Assembly (NCBI GenBank): GCA_027483175.1
Contig: JAIXVE010000051.1
Location: forward strand, 1-45,628
Origin: Verrucomicrobiaceae bacterium
GTDB taxonomy: Bacteria > Verrucomicrobiota > Verrucomicrobiia > Verrucomicrobiales > V1-33
Direction of reading: 5' to 3'
DNA length: 45,628 bases
Shown here: positions 26,101 through 33,290 of the stretch, in pieces
Layout: every line of letters starts with the position of its first letter
How positions within the stretch are numbered: position 1 is the first letter of the stretch
Made by a program: the position numbers and the translations under genes
The notes under the pieces: generated by a model
Told to the model about the DNA's origin: nothing
Database searches by the model: none
What the model saw: the letters and a program-made list of their open reading frames with translations, nothing else

Positions 26101-29100
26101 ACGCCTTCAACCTCACCCAATGGCTCATCGGGCTCCCCACCGAAACCAGCGTCACCGATGAATCCAGCAACTTCGTCTCCAAATCCCGCAACTTCTACGA
26201 CAACCTCGCCTTCGGTCAGCTCGGCTCACGCGGTCTCATGACCTCCGAAGAAAAATTCATCGGCACCAGCACCTCCGCCTTCCCCGACTACAGCCCCCAT
26301 CCCGGCGATCCCCGCGTCGCCGCTAACGCCAGCCTCACCAGCACCACCATCTACGACGCCTTCGGCAACCCCACCACCGTCCGCGACCCCGCCCACACCG
26401 GCCCCACCGGTGGTCACGAGCGGCACTATGGCTACGATCCCGTCTTCCACACCTACGTCGAAACCGAGACCATCAAGGTCGGCAACGGCAGCGCCGATCT
26501 CGTCGCCTCCGCCACCTTCGACCGCGGCGGCGGTGTCATCACCACCAGCACCGACTTCAACGCCAATGTCACCTCCTATCAATACGACAGTTTCTTCCGC
26601 CTCGTCGGCATCGTGAAGCCGGGCGACTCCGCAGGCGCTCCGACGCAGCACTTCGAATACCACCCCGGCGATCCCGTCCGAAAACTCGAGTACGCCTACT
26701 CATCGGCAGGCGCACTCACCCTCAGCGTCACCGCCGCCGAACCAGTCGTCAGCCGCGTCGCCGTGAAGTCCCGCGAATCCTCAAACGGCGGCACCTTCGA
26801 CATCGTCCAGATCACCGACGGCGCTGGCCACAAGCTCGGCACCATCGAGGAAGGGGTCACTGGCGGCCAGTTCGTCTACAAGGACGTCAAACGGTACACG
26901 TCCCGAGGAGCCGAGCGCGATTCCTTCCTGCCGTTCTTCGGCGTCACCGCCAGCTTCCGCGAGCCTCCCGTCGATGGCGACCGCATCACCAATTTCTACG
27001 ACGCCGCCGGCCGCGCCGTCACCACCATCAATCCCCCCGAAGTCAGCGGCGGCCCCCGTAAAGCCACCCGCACCGATTACCTCCCTCTCAAAACCGCCCT
27101 CTTCGACGAAGAAGACGCCGACCCCGCCTCCCCTCACTACAACACGCCCCACCTACAGTACAAAGACGGTCTCGACCGGCTCGTCGGAGTCGATGAAATC
27201 AACAGGGAATCAAACTCGCCCGTCACCTATCCCACACGCTACACCTACGACCTGCTCGATAACCTCATCCGCATCCTCGACAGCCAGTCGAATCAGAAAT
27301 GGATGCGCTACGACGGCCTCAAACGCATGGTCTTCATGCACGACCCCGACCGTGGGGTCATGACCTACACCTATGACGCCGCATCGAATCTCACCCAGAC
27401 GCTCGACGCCAAGGCCCAGGCCATCACCATGACCTACGACGGCGCAAACCGCATCCAGTCGGAAGACTACCTCGACGCCGCCGCACGCACGCCCGACGTG
27501 TCCTACTCCTACGACTCCCCCACCACCGTCCCCTCCGGCGATGGCACCCCCATCACCAGCCAGCAGCTCAAAGGCAAGCTGAGCAGCGTCACCGACCTCA
27601 GCGGCGCAGAACATCTCAGCTACGACACCCGCGGCCGCACCGCATGGAAGCTCAAACGCATCCCCGATCCCCGCACCGGCCAACTCACCAGCTACCTCAG
27701 CCAGTTCAGCTACGACAGTCTCGACCGTCTGACCACGCTAACCTACCCCGATGGCGATACCGCTGGCTACACCTACAACGCCCGCAATCTCCCCCACTCC
27801 ATCACCGGCGGCCCCAGCGGCTACATCATCTCCGGCATGACCTACAAGGCCAGCGGCCAGCTCGACTCCACCGCCTACGGCAACGGCGTCAGCACAGCCT
27901 ACGCCTACGACCCCCGGCTCCGCCTCCGCTCCCTAACCACCGCCAAAGCCGCCACTCAGCTCATCAGCTTCGCCTACCAGTTCGACGCCGCCTCCAACAT
28001 CACCCGCATCGACGACAACCGCCCCGCCATCCCCTCCACCGACCCTCGCAAAAACACCCAGCTCTTCAGCTACGACAACCTCTACCGCCTCACCAGCGTC
28101 CAATACCCCGCCCTCCTCACCGGCAGCCCCGGCAGCATCAGCTACGCCTACGACCGCATCGGCAACATGCTCAGCCAGTCGTCGAACATCGCCGCCACCG
28201 AAAACGGCCTCCCGCTCACGAACCTCGGCACCATGTCCTACGGCGGCACCGCCGGCCCCAGCGGACGCATCGGCCGCAACGCCAACCAGCCCGGCCCCCA
28301 CGCCCTCACCGCCGTCAGCGGCGGCTCACGCAGCTACCCCTACGACGCCAATGGCAACATGGAATCCATCGACGGCCTCACCTGCACATGGGACTTCAAA
28401 GACCGTCTCATCGCCGTCGAAAACGCCACCATGCGCGCCGTCTACTCCTACGACTACACCGACCGCCGCATCACCAAGCTCGTCGAACGTAGAACGGGTT
28501 TTCAACCCGTTTCCCCACCAGTCCCCCCCGACCACACGCTCTACGTCGACCGCACCTTCGAACTCCGCCCCGGCACCGAAACCGTCAAATACGTCTGGAA
28601 CGGCGAAACCCGCGTCGCCCGCGTCACCACCAACCTCAACGCCACCCAGCGCCTCCAGCGCTTCTCCCTCCACCCCGGCTGGAACATCTGCACCCTAGCC
28701 GTCTCCCTCACCAACGCCGGCACGCAACTCTCCACCGCCCCAGTCCAGAACGCCTTCCGCTACGATCCCCCCACGCAATCCTACCACACCATCGCCCCCA
28801 ACGAATCCCTCCCCGCAGGCACCCTCCTCCGCATCCGCGCCAGCACCGCCACCGAACTCGCCCTGCGCGGCACTCCCGCCACACCCGCCAGCGTCACCTA
28901 CCCCGCCGGCCGCCACTGGATCGGCAACGCCACGTTCCAACCGCTCGACCTCACTACCACCCTGCCCGCCGACGCTAATCTCTGGTTCTTCGACGCCCCC
29001 ACCCAGTCATGGCGCTTCCGCCTCCCCAGCGCCCTCAGCACCGCCAGCAACGCCCCCGCCAAACTGGAACCCGGCGAAGCCATCTTCTCCCTCCACTCCG

Positions 29101-30152
29101 CCAACTTCACCCTCACCCCCGCCGACCCCACCCTCGACGTCCGCTACTACCACCAGGACCACCTCGGCTCCTCCAGCGTCATGACCGACGCCATCGGCCA
29201 CCTCGTCAGCGAAACCACCTTCTACCCCTTCGGCCATCCCCGCCACGAACACGGACCTCGCAACCTCAAGGAACCCTATGGCTACCTATCACGGGAGAAA
29301 GACTCGGAGTCTAGATTCACCTACTGTTCCGCGCGATTTCTTTGGAATATCGGATCGCGTTTTATCTCATTCGACCCGAAGCAGATTTTGCCAGGCAATT
29401 CACTTCTTCAGAATCCAAATACGATAAACCCATACAGTTATTCAGCCAGCTCGCCTTTTACATATCAAGATGCAGAAGGCCTTGAGCGGAAGCTCACCAT
29501 ATCCAACATGACCGGCGCAATCCTATCTCAATCGGCTTATTCTGCAAATGTCGGAACGCGGAATTTAGCAGGATTTGAGGCCACGGAGGTTTTTGACGCC
29601 GATAAAGATCCGTCTCTGCCTGCGGGTTTCCGAGCAGTTTTATGGAGCGATGGTACGACGAGGGTGTTGGCGATCGCCGGAACCAATCCAACTGTCTCCA
29701 AAAGCGGTTCGGACTGGAAGAACAACGCCATTCAGGCTGCTGGGTTCATACCACCTCAATACAAGTTCGCAAAAGAACTAACACTCAGCCTTCTCAAGAA
29801 ACCAGAAAATGCCAGCCTTCAGATAGTTGGTCACTCATTAGGTGGTGGAATAGCTAATTTCGTGTCCAAGGTTGCGGGTGTTGGCGGAATTGGATATAAT
29901 GCGGCCCCGCTGAACGGAGGAGCATCCTTGCTTGCAAGTTTTAATAAAAGCAACTCCACCTTTCGGAACGTGAATACATTCGAGCCGGTATCCAACTCGT
30001 TCGGCCGACAAATCACGGATGAAATGTGTGATTTCTCATTTTTGGACTCGATGAGGGCAGGGGGGTGGAGTCCACAAACCGTTTTTGGACATTCTCAAGA
30101 AACAGTAATCAAAGCCTTGGAAAGCGGCCAACCAAACTGTGAGAAGCGATAA
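23184..30152 (+). CDS. SpvB/TcB-TcC-like RHS (YD-repeat) protein with lipase-like C-terminal tip
   Basis: GTG 23184 preceded by cggagg; SpvB-like GPGSIEGLGDSFEPQLNTGTSSYSVKIAAPPGVAGLQPNVVLRYNSGGGNGPFGIAW; six FG-GAP-like repeats (e.g. ADLADYDGDGRIDLVQ); TcB-mid-like AVIDNGIGLRTEISYRPSTDFYTAAL...YHDGYYDAFEKEFRGF; many YD repeats; YYHQDHLGSSSVMTD core; tip with GHSLGGG. Confidence 0.85.
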   Translation: MFACLIAGLWMTLGVSAESKTGVGLNKISLPSGPGSIEGLGDSFEPQLNTGTSSYSVKIAAPPGVAGLQPNVVLRYNSGGGNGPFGIAWSDGSLSIQRQTEKGLPTYGAGDKFILGGEELVPLTDGSYRTENEGEFRRIIRDGTGWIIFAKNGTRHYLGSKPLPTNPSRLVRPGGGATFDDTFKWCVDDVIDVHGNTMSHLYTTFPDSPGNTYCSEIRYSLFGPDYHAIHFDYEQRADAFTSFLSGFSVRTGRRCHQIRVTSQGELVRRYQLGYTLPADDPIEPIGINDPGQLFSMLRMVTQFDNGPTSANYLPPLRLGYSRFDPALVQRGSFLNPAPASLGNPNLALADINCDSLPDFFFTNPVNSQHSVVYNHGLGRFSAQTIYSVQPTGITLDQAGADLADYDGDGRIDLVQKAGSGHFVFFPNTTLPRGNHDAQPTWGTERQFATPYPPFELNDPTVRSLDLNGDKLIDFMKTTPAGFVYYYNRGTLWEEDGIYLFGEPHMGDITFADALQFDDAEHVKLADMNGDRLLDLARIHLFQQQLEITYWPNKGRGNWGTHTPMTGTIDLGVIPIEDVFVRDINGDGLADIVAVAYDHVSYWLNLGNDGFSRRFEVGNTPDYIKGTTVLQQADINGNGTTDLLWENFDPSAGTYRISYVDFIGPTKPNLLAVIDNGIGLRTEISYRPSTDFYTAALRGSNPWQTRLPFPSWCVSRISKRFGLDLDALPGEDRYITEFSYHDGYYDAFEKEFRGFAFAKKVERGDDRLTDGGPAPEVNSPSTLTRLAFHTGVPDGIDNDGDNATDEFDLLSGYEEESLKGKVLWTETNILDPSFNGADDDLDGFIDESDEGSDDGQLAADSLVFTREYQTWSLKTIHSSTGGFTQPGASLPFATTNGQKVTFPFSSFVAKQVIEAVGTLHSGNSFASGTTTATISSDTQVDFFGNPTLQRTHGVTSGGADGITYDDERHTTTQYAFNLTQWLIGLPTETSVTDESSNFVSKSRNFYDNLAFGQLGSRGLMTSEEKFIGTSTSAFPDYSPHPGDPRVAANASLTSTTIYDAFGNPTTVRDPAHTGPTGGHERHYGYDPVFHTYVETETIKVGNGSADLVASATFDRGGGVITTSTDFNANVTSYQYDSFFRLVGIVKPGDSAGAPTQHFEYHPGDPVRKLEYAYSSAGALTLSVTAAEPVVSRVAVKSRESSNGGTFDIVQITDGAGHKLGTIEEGVTGGQFVYKDVKRYTSRGAERDSFLPFFGVTASFREPPVDGDRITNFYDAAGRAVTTINPPEVSGGPRKATRTDYLPLKTALFDEEDADPASPHYNTPHLQYKDGLDRLVGVDEINRESNSPVTYPTRYTYDLLDNLIRILDSQSNQKWMRYDGLKRMVFMHDPDRGVMTYTYDAASNLTQTLDAKAQAITMTYDGANRIQSEDYLDAAARTPDVSYSYDSPTTVPSGDGTPITSQQLKGKLSSVTDLSGAEHLSYDTRGRTAWKLKRIPDPRTGQLTSYLSQFSYDSLDRLTTLTYPDGDTAGYTYNARNLPHSITGGPSGYIISGMTYKASGQLDSTAYGNGVSTAYAYDPRLRLRSLTTAKAATQLISFAYQFDAASNITRIDDNRPAIPSTDPRKNTQLFSYDNLYRLTSVQYPALLTGSPGSISYAYDRIGNMLSQSSNIAATENGLPLTNLGTMSYGGTAGPSGRIGRNANQPGPHALTAVSGGSRSYPYDANGNMESIDGLTCTWDFKDRLIAVENATMRAVYSYDYTDRRITKLVERRTGFQPVSPPVPPDHTLYVDRTFELRPGTETVKYVWNGETRVARVTTNLNATQRLQRFSLHPGWNICTLAVSLTNAGTQLSTAPVQNAFRYDPPTQSYHTIAPNESLPAGTLLRIRASTATELALRGTPATPASVTYPAGRHWIGNATFQPLDLTTTLPADANLWFFDAPTQSWRFRLPSALSTASNAPAKLEPGEAIFSLHSANFTLTPADPTLDVRYYHQDHLGSSSVMTDAIGHLVSETTFYPFGHPRHEHGPRNLKEPYGYLSREKDSESRFTYCSARFLWNIGSRFISFDPKQILPGNSLLQNPNTINPYSYSASSPFTYQDAEGLERKLTISNMTGAILSQSAYSANVGTRNLAGFEATEVFDADKDPSLPAGFRAVLWSDGTTRVLAIAGTNPTVSKSGSDWKNNAIQAAGFIPPQYKFAKELTLSLLKKPENASLQIVGHSLGGGIANFVSKVAGVGGIGYNAAPLNGGASLLASFNKSNSTFRNVNTFEPVSNSFGRQITDEMCDFSFLDSMRAGGWSPQTVFGHSQETVIKALESGQPNCEKR
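28493..28511 (+). repeat. Palindromic element AACGGGTTTTCAACCCGTT inside the RHS ORF
   Basis: 8-bp perfect arms (28493-28500 / 28504-28511), 3-nt loop; encodes part of RRTGFQPVSPP. Confidence 0.7.
29484..30149 (+). other. Variable RHS C-terminal tip: alpha/beta-hydrolase (lipase class 3/phospholipase-like) effector domain
   Basis: Follows YQDAEGL (RHS autoproteolysis-like motif). Contains SLQIVGHSLGGGIANF nucleophile elbow (29829-29849). Confidence 0.68.
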
Positions 30153-30182
30153 GAAATGAGGAAGCGTGGTTAGCGAACAACA

Positions 30183-30305
30183 ATGAAACCAAGCCCCTCC
30201 ATCCAACCGGCCCTCCTCTGCCTGGCCTCGGTCATCCTTGGGGCGACGACCCCGCTCTCCGCCCAGACGCAGCACACACCCAAACCCGGCTCACCCAACC
30301 CCTGA
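30183..30305 (+). CDS. 40-aa peptide consisting almost entirely of a signal peptide
   Basis: atg 30183 ... tga 30303: MKPSPSIQPALLCLASVILGATTPLSAQTQHTPKPGSPNP; below the ORF-track length cutoff. Confidence 0.35.
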   Translation: MKPSPSIQPALLCLASVILGATTPLSAQTQHTPKPGSPNP

Positions 30306-30317
30306 CGCTGACCAATC

Positions 30318-31169
30318 ATGACAAGAGCTCTCCTCTGCTTCTGCTCCTTTGCCGGACTGGCTCACGCCCAGATCCCCGCCATCCCCGAGCCCCCCATCCT
30401 CCTCTACGGCACCGTCACTGACAAAGCCAACAACCAGCCCGTCACCATCACTAGCGTCACATGGCAGGTCACCGACGGCACTACCACCCGAGGCTACAGC
30501 GCCATCACCTTACCCGCCACGCGCATTGTCTCCAACGGCCAATCCTTCTACCTCCTCGAAGTTCCGCAGGAGACGCGCCTCGTCAGGAACGCAGCAGGCC
30601 AGATCACCCTCCAACCCGGCAGCAACGGCTTCGATCTGAAATCCCCCGCTCCGACCTACACCCTCAACGCCACCATCAACGGCACCGCCGCCATCATCAA
30701 AGCCGTCGACAGCACCAGCCAGCCCGCAGGCACCACCAGCGCCGCCGTCACCGACTACACCCCAGCCACCCAGGGCCGCACGATGCGCGTCGATCTCTGG
30801 ATGAACGAAGACCCCTACCTCACATGGGCCGCCGGTTACTTCCCAAACCCCGGATCACCCGAAGCCGCGCCCGACGCCGACCCCGATGGCGACGGCGCTT
30901 CCAACCGTCAGGAATTGGCCGCCGGAACCAACCCGATCGACACACGAATCCGCTTCGCCAGAACCACCTCCACCGTAGAAGACAACGGCACCCTCCTCAT
31001 CGAAGCCTCCACCATCCCCGGAAAAAGATATCAACTCGAGGGTTCCCCCGACCTCGTCACCTTCACCAGCATCGGCCCACCCATGACCGCCACCGCCCTC
31101 CGCTCCCAACTCTCAGCCACCCCCGGCACCAACCACCACTTCTTCCGGATAAAACCCCTCCCCGACTGA
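30318..31169 (+). CDS. Secreted protein with DxDxDG motif and C-terminal beta module
   Basis: Signal peptide MTRALLCFCSFAGLAHAQ; ADPDGDGASNRQELAAGTNP...GKRYQLEGSPDLVTFTSI...NHHFFRIKPLPD. Confidence 0.75.
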   Translation: MTRALLCFCSFAGLAHAQIPAIPEPPILLYGTVTDKANNQPVTITSVTWQVTDGTTTRGYSAITLPATRIVSNGQSFYLLEVPQETRLVRNAAGQITLQPGSNGFDLKSPAPTYTLNATINGTAAIIKAVDSTSQPAGTTSAAVTDYTPATQGRTMRVDLWMNEDPYLTWAAGYFPNPGSPEAAPDADPDGDGASNRQELAAGTNPIDTRIRFARTTSTVEDNGTLLIEASTIPGKRYQLEGSPDLVTFTSIGPPMTATALRSQLSATPGTNHHFFRIKPLPD

Positions 31170-31191
31170 CCACCCCCTCCGAACAAGCCCC

Positions 31192-31226
31192 ATCTCAAAT
31201 CTCAAATCTCAAATTTCAAATCTCAC
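31192..31226 (+). repeat. 7-bp tandem repeat (atctcaa, 5 units, last two imperfect)
   Basis: atctcaa atctcaa atctcaa atttcaa atctcac between convergent genes, running into the waaA stop codon. Confidence 0.75.
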
Positions 31227-32542
31227 ACCCCCACCACATCCCCAATCGCCGCCACCGACCGCCGCGTCGCCCCCCGATGCTGCTCCAGCGCCAACCTCCC
31301 CCGCTCCGCCACCGCCCGCGCCTCCTCCGACGCTCGCAACACCTCCCTCACCGCGCCCCCTAACTCCTCCATTCCCCTCACCTGCGTGATCCCTCCCGCT
31401 CCCAGCAGCAACTGCATCAGCGGCGTGAAATTCTCCATGTGAGGCCCGCAGATCACCGGCACCCCCGCTGCAATCGCCTCCGCAGGATTCTGCCCGCCCC
31501 GCGATAGAAAACTCTTACCCATCACCACCACCGTCGCCAGCGCCTGCCAGTCCCGCAATTCCCCGGTCGAATCAATCACCAGCACCGGCGCCACCGCTCC
31601 CTCCACCGTCTCCTCCTCAACCCGCGTACGCAGCACCGCCCGCCCACCCGTCGCCTCCACCGCCGCCACCACCTCGCCCCGTCGCTCCGCGTGCCTCGGA
31701 GCCACCGCAAGCCTAACCTCCGGCATCGCCTCCAGCACCGACCGCAACGCCTCCACCAGCGCCGCCTCTTCCCCGCCATGCGTGCTCGCCGCCAGAATCA
31801 CCGGATGCCCCGGACCCCACACCCGCTCCAGAATCCCCCGGAACTCCGGCACCCGCTCCTCCCTAACCGCACCCGCCAGATCATACTTCACACTCCCGCT
31901 CAGCACAATCCGATCCGCCGGAACCCCGATCGACGCCCACCGCGCCGCATCCGACGCATCCTGCACCAGCACCCGCGTCAGCAACCCGAACACCGGCTCC
32001 ACCAGCGCCCTCACCTTCCCGTATCGACGCTCGCTGCGCGGCGACAACCTCGCATTCGCCAGCACCACCGGAATCCCCGTCTTCCGCGCGCCCCACACCA
32101 GATTCGGCCACACTTCCGCCTCCACCAGCACCAGCACCACCGGCCGGATCAACCCCAGCAACCGCCCCGGCACCGGCAGCAGATCCACCGGACTGTAAAT
32201 CACCGTCAGTGCCTCCGGCGCATCCTTCACCGCCACCGCATACCCCGTCGAAGTCGTCACCGACAGCACCACCGGAACCCCCGGCGCAACCCTCAACCGC
32301 TCCGCAATCAGCTTCCGCGCCACATTCACTTCCCCCACACTAACCGCATGCAGCCACCACGCACGCCCGCGACCAGCCTCCAACCGCGCCCGCGTCGCGG
32401 CATCAAACACCCCGAACCGCTGCCAGAACTTCGCCCCGTAACCTCCCCGCCGCCTCATCTTCACAAGGCTCGCCGGCAGCAGCACCACCAGCACAAACGG
32501 CAGCAGCAGATTATACGCCAGCAGTATCATCCACAGCCGCAT
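31223..32542 (-). CDS. waaA: 3-deoxy-D-manno-octulosonic acid transferase
   Basis: WWLHAVSVGEVNVARKL, VLSVTTSTGYAVAV, PVDLLPVPGRLLGLIRPVVLVLVEAEVWPNLV, VLANARLSPRSERRYG, ASTHGGEEAALVEAL, GKSFLSRGGQNPAEAIAAGVPVICGPHMENF. Confidence 0.93.
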   Translation of the reverse strand: MRLWMILLAYNLLLPFVLVVLLPASLVKMRRRGGYGAKFWQRFGVFDAATRARLEAGRGRAWWLHAVSVGEVNVARKLIAERLRVAPGVPVVLSVTTSTGYAVAVKDAPEALTVIYSPVDLLPVPGRLLGLIRPVVLVLVEAEVWPNLVWGARKTGIPVVLANARLSPRSERRYGKVRALVEPVFGLLTRVLVQDASDAARWASIGVPADRIVLSGSVKYDLAGAVREERVPEFRGILERVWGPGHPVILAASTHGGEEAALVEALRSVLEAMPEVRLAVAPRHAERRGEVVAAVEATGGRAVLRTRVEEETVEGAVAPVLVIDSTGELRDWQALATVVVMGKSFLSRGGQNPAEAIAAGVPVICGPHMENFTPLMQLLLGAGGITQVRGMEELGGAVREVLRASEEARAVAERGRLALEQHRGATRRSVAAIGDVVGV

Positions 32543-33125
32543 GCGCAGGATCAGGCTTGAGTTGGTAATATCCTATCATCGCATCCCCATACCGCCGCTC
32601 GTCCCGCAATTCCCACCGCGATCCCTCCACCGGCCCCGCTCCACCCCGCGCAAACGACTCCAGCAGAAACCACCCACCCGGTGCCAGCAACCCAGGCAGC
32701 ACCGCGTCCCCTAGCAACCGCCCGTTCCAATCCACATCCCCCTTCGCCTTCGCATACGGCGGATCAGCAAAAATCAGATCGTATCGCTCGCCCTCACCCG
32801 TCTCCCGACCGCGTCCCCGCAGCCAGTTCTCCACCGGCATCTGCACCACCGTCCCCCCACTCAATCGCGCCTTCGCCAGATTCTCCCGAATCACCTGCGC
32901 CGCCACCCGATCCGTCTCCACAAACATCGCCCGCTTCGCCCCGCGACTCAGACACTCCAGCCCATACGACCCGCTCCCGCCAAACAAATCCAGCACCGCG
33001 GCCCCCTCCACCAACTCCCCGAGCTTCGAGAACACCGCCTCCCTCACCCGGTCAGCCGTCGGCCGCAGGGATGTCTTGGGTACCGTGATCGTAATGCCGC
33101 CGGCGCTGCCCGCTATGATCCGCAT
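32511..33125 (-). CDS. rsmD: 16S rRNA (guanine966-N2)-methyltransferase
   Basis: MRIIAGSAGGITITVP...RPTADRVREAVFSKLG...VLDLFGGSGSYGLECLSRGAKRAMFVETD...YDLIFADPPYAK. Confidence 0.92.
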   Translation of the reverse strand: MRIIAGSAGGITITVPKTSLRPTADRVREAVFSKLGELVEGAAVLDLFGGSGSYGLECLSRGAKRAMFVETDRVAAQVIRENLAKARLSGGTVVQMPVENWLRGRGRETGEGERYDLIFADPPYAKAKGDVDWNGRLLGDAVLPGLLAPGGWFLLESFARGGAGPVEGSRWELRDERRYGDAMIGYYQLKPDPAHAAVDDTAGV

Positions 33126-33290
33126 AGCCCTCCGCATAGGCCGCTCACCCTCCACCCGCAACCCCCCAAATGCTCTCTCCACCCTAAGCACCAGCATTCC
33201 CCTCCCATCCTTCCCACTCCCCCAGCACGCGGTTGCCTCCGTGTCAGTTTGTCCCATCTTTCCCCTCCCCTCCCGCTCCCTCCCCCACTC

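Noticed and set aside
31192-31226. CRISPR-like array
   Set aside because: 7-bp head-to-tail units without spacers; a simple tandem repeat between convergent genes.
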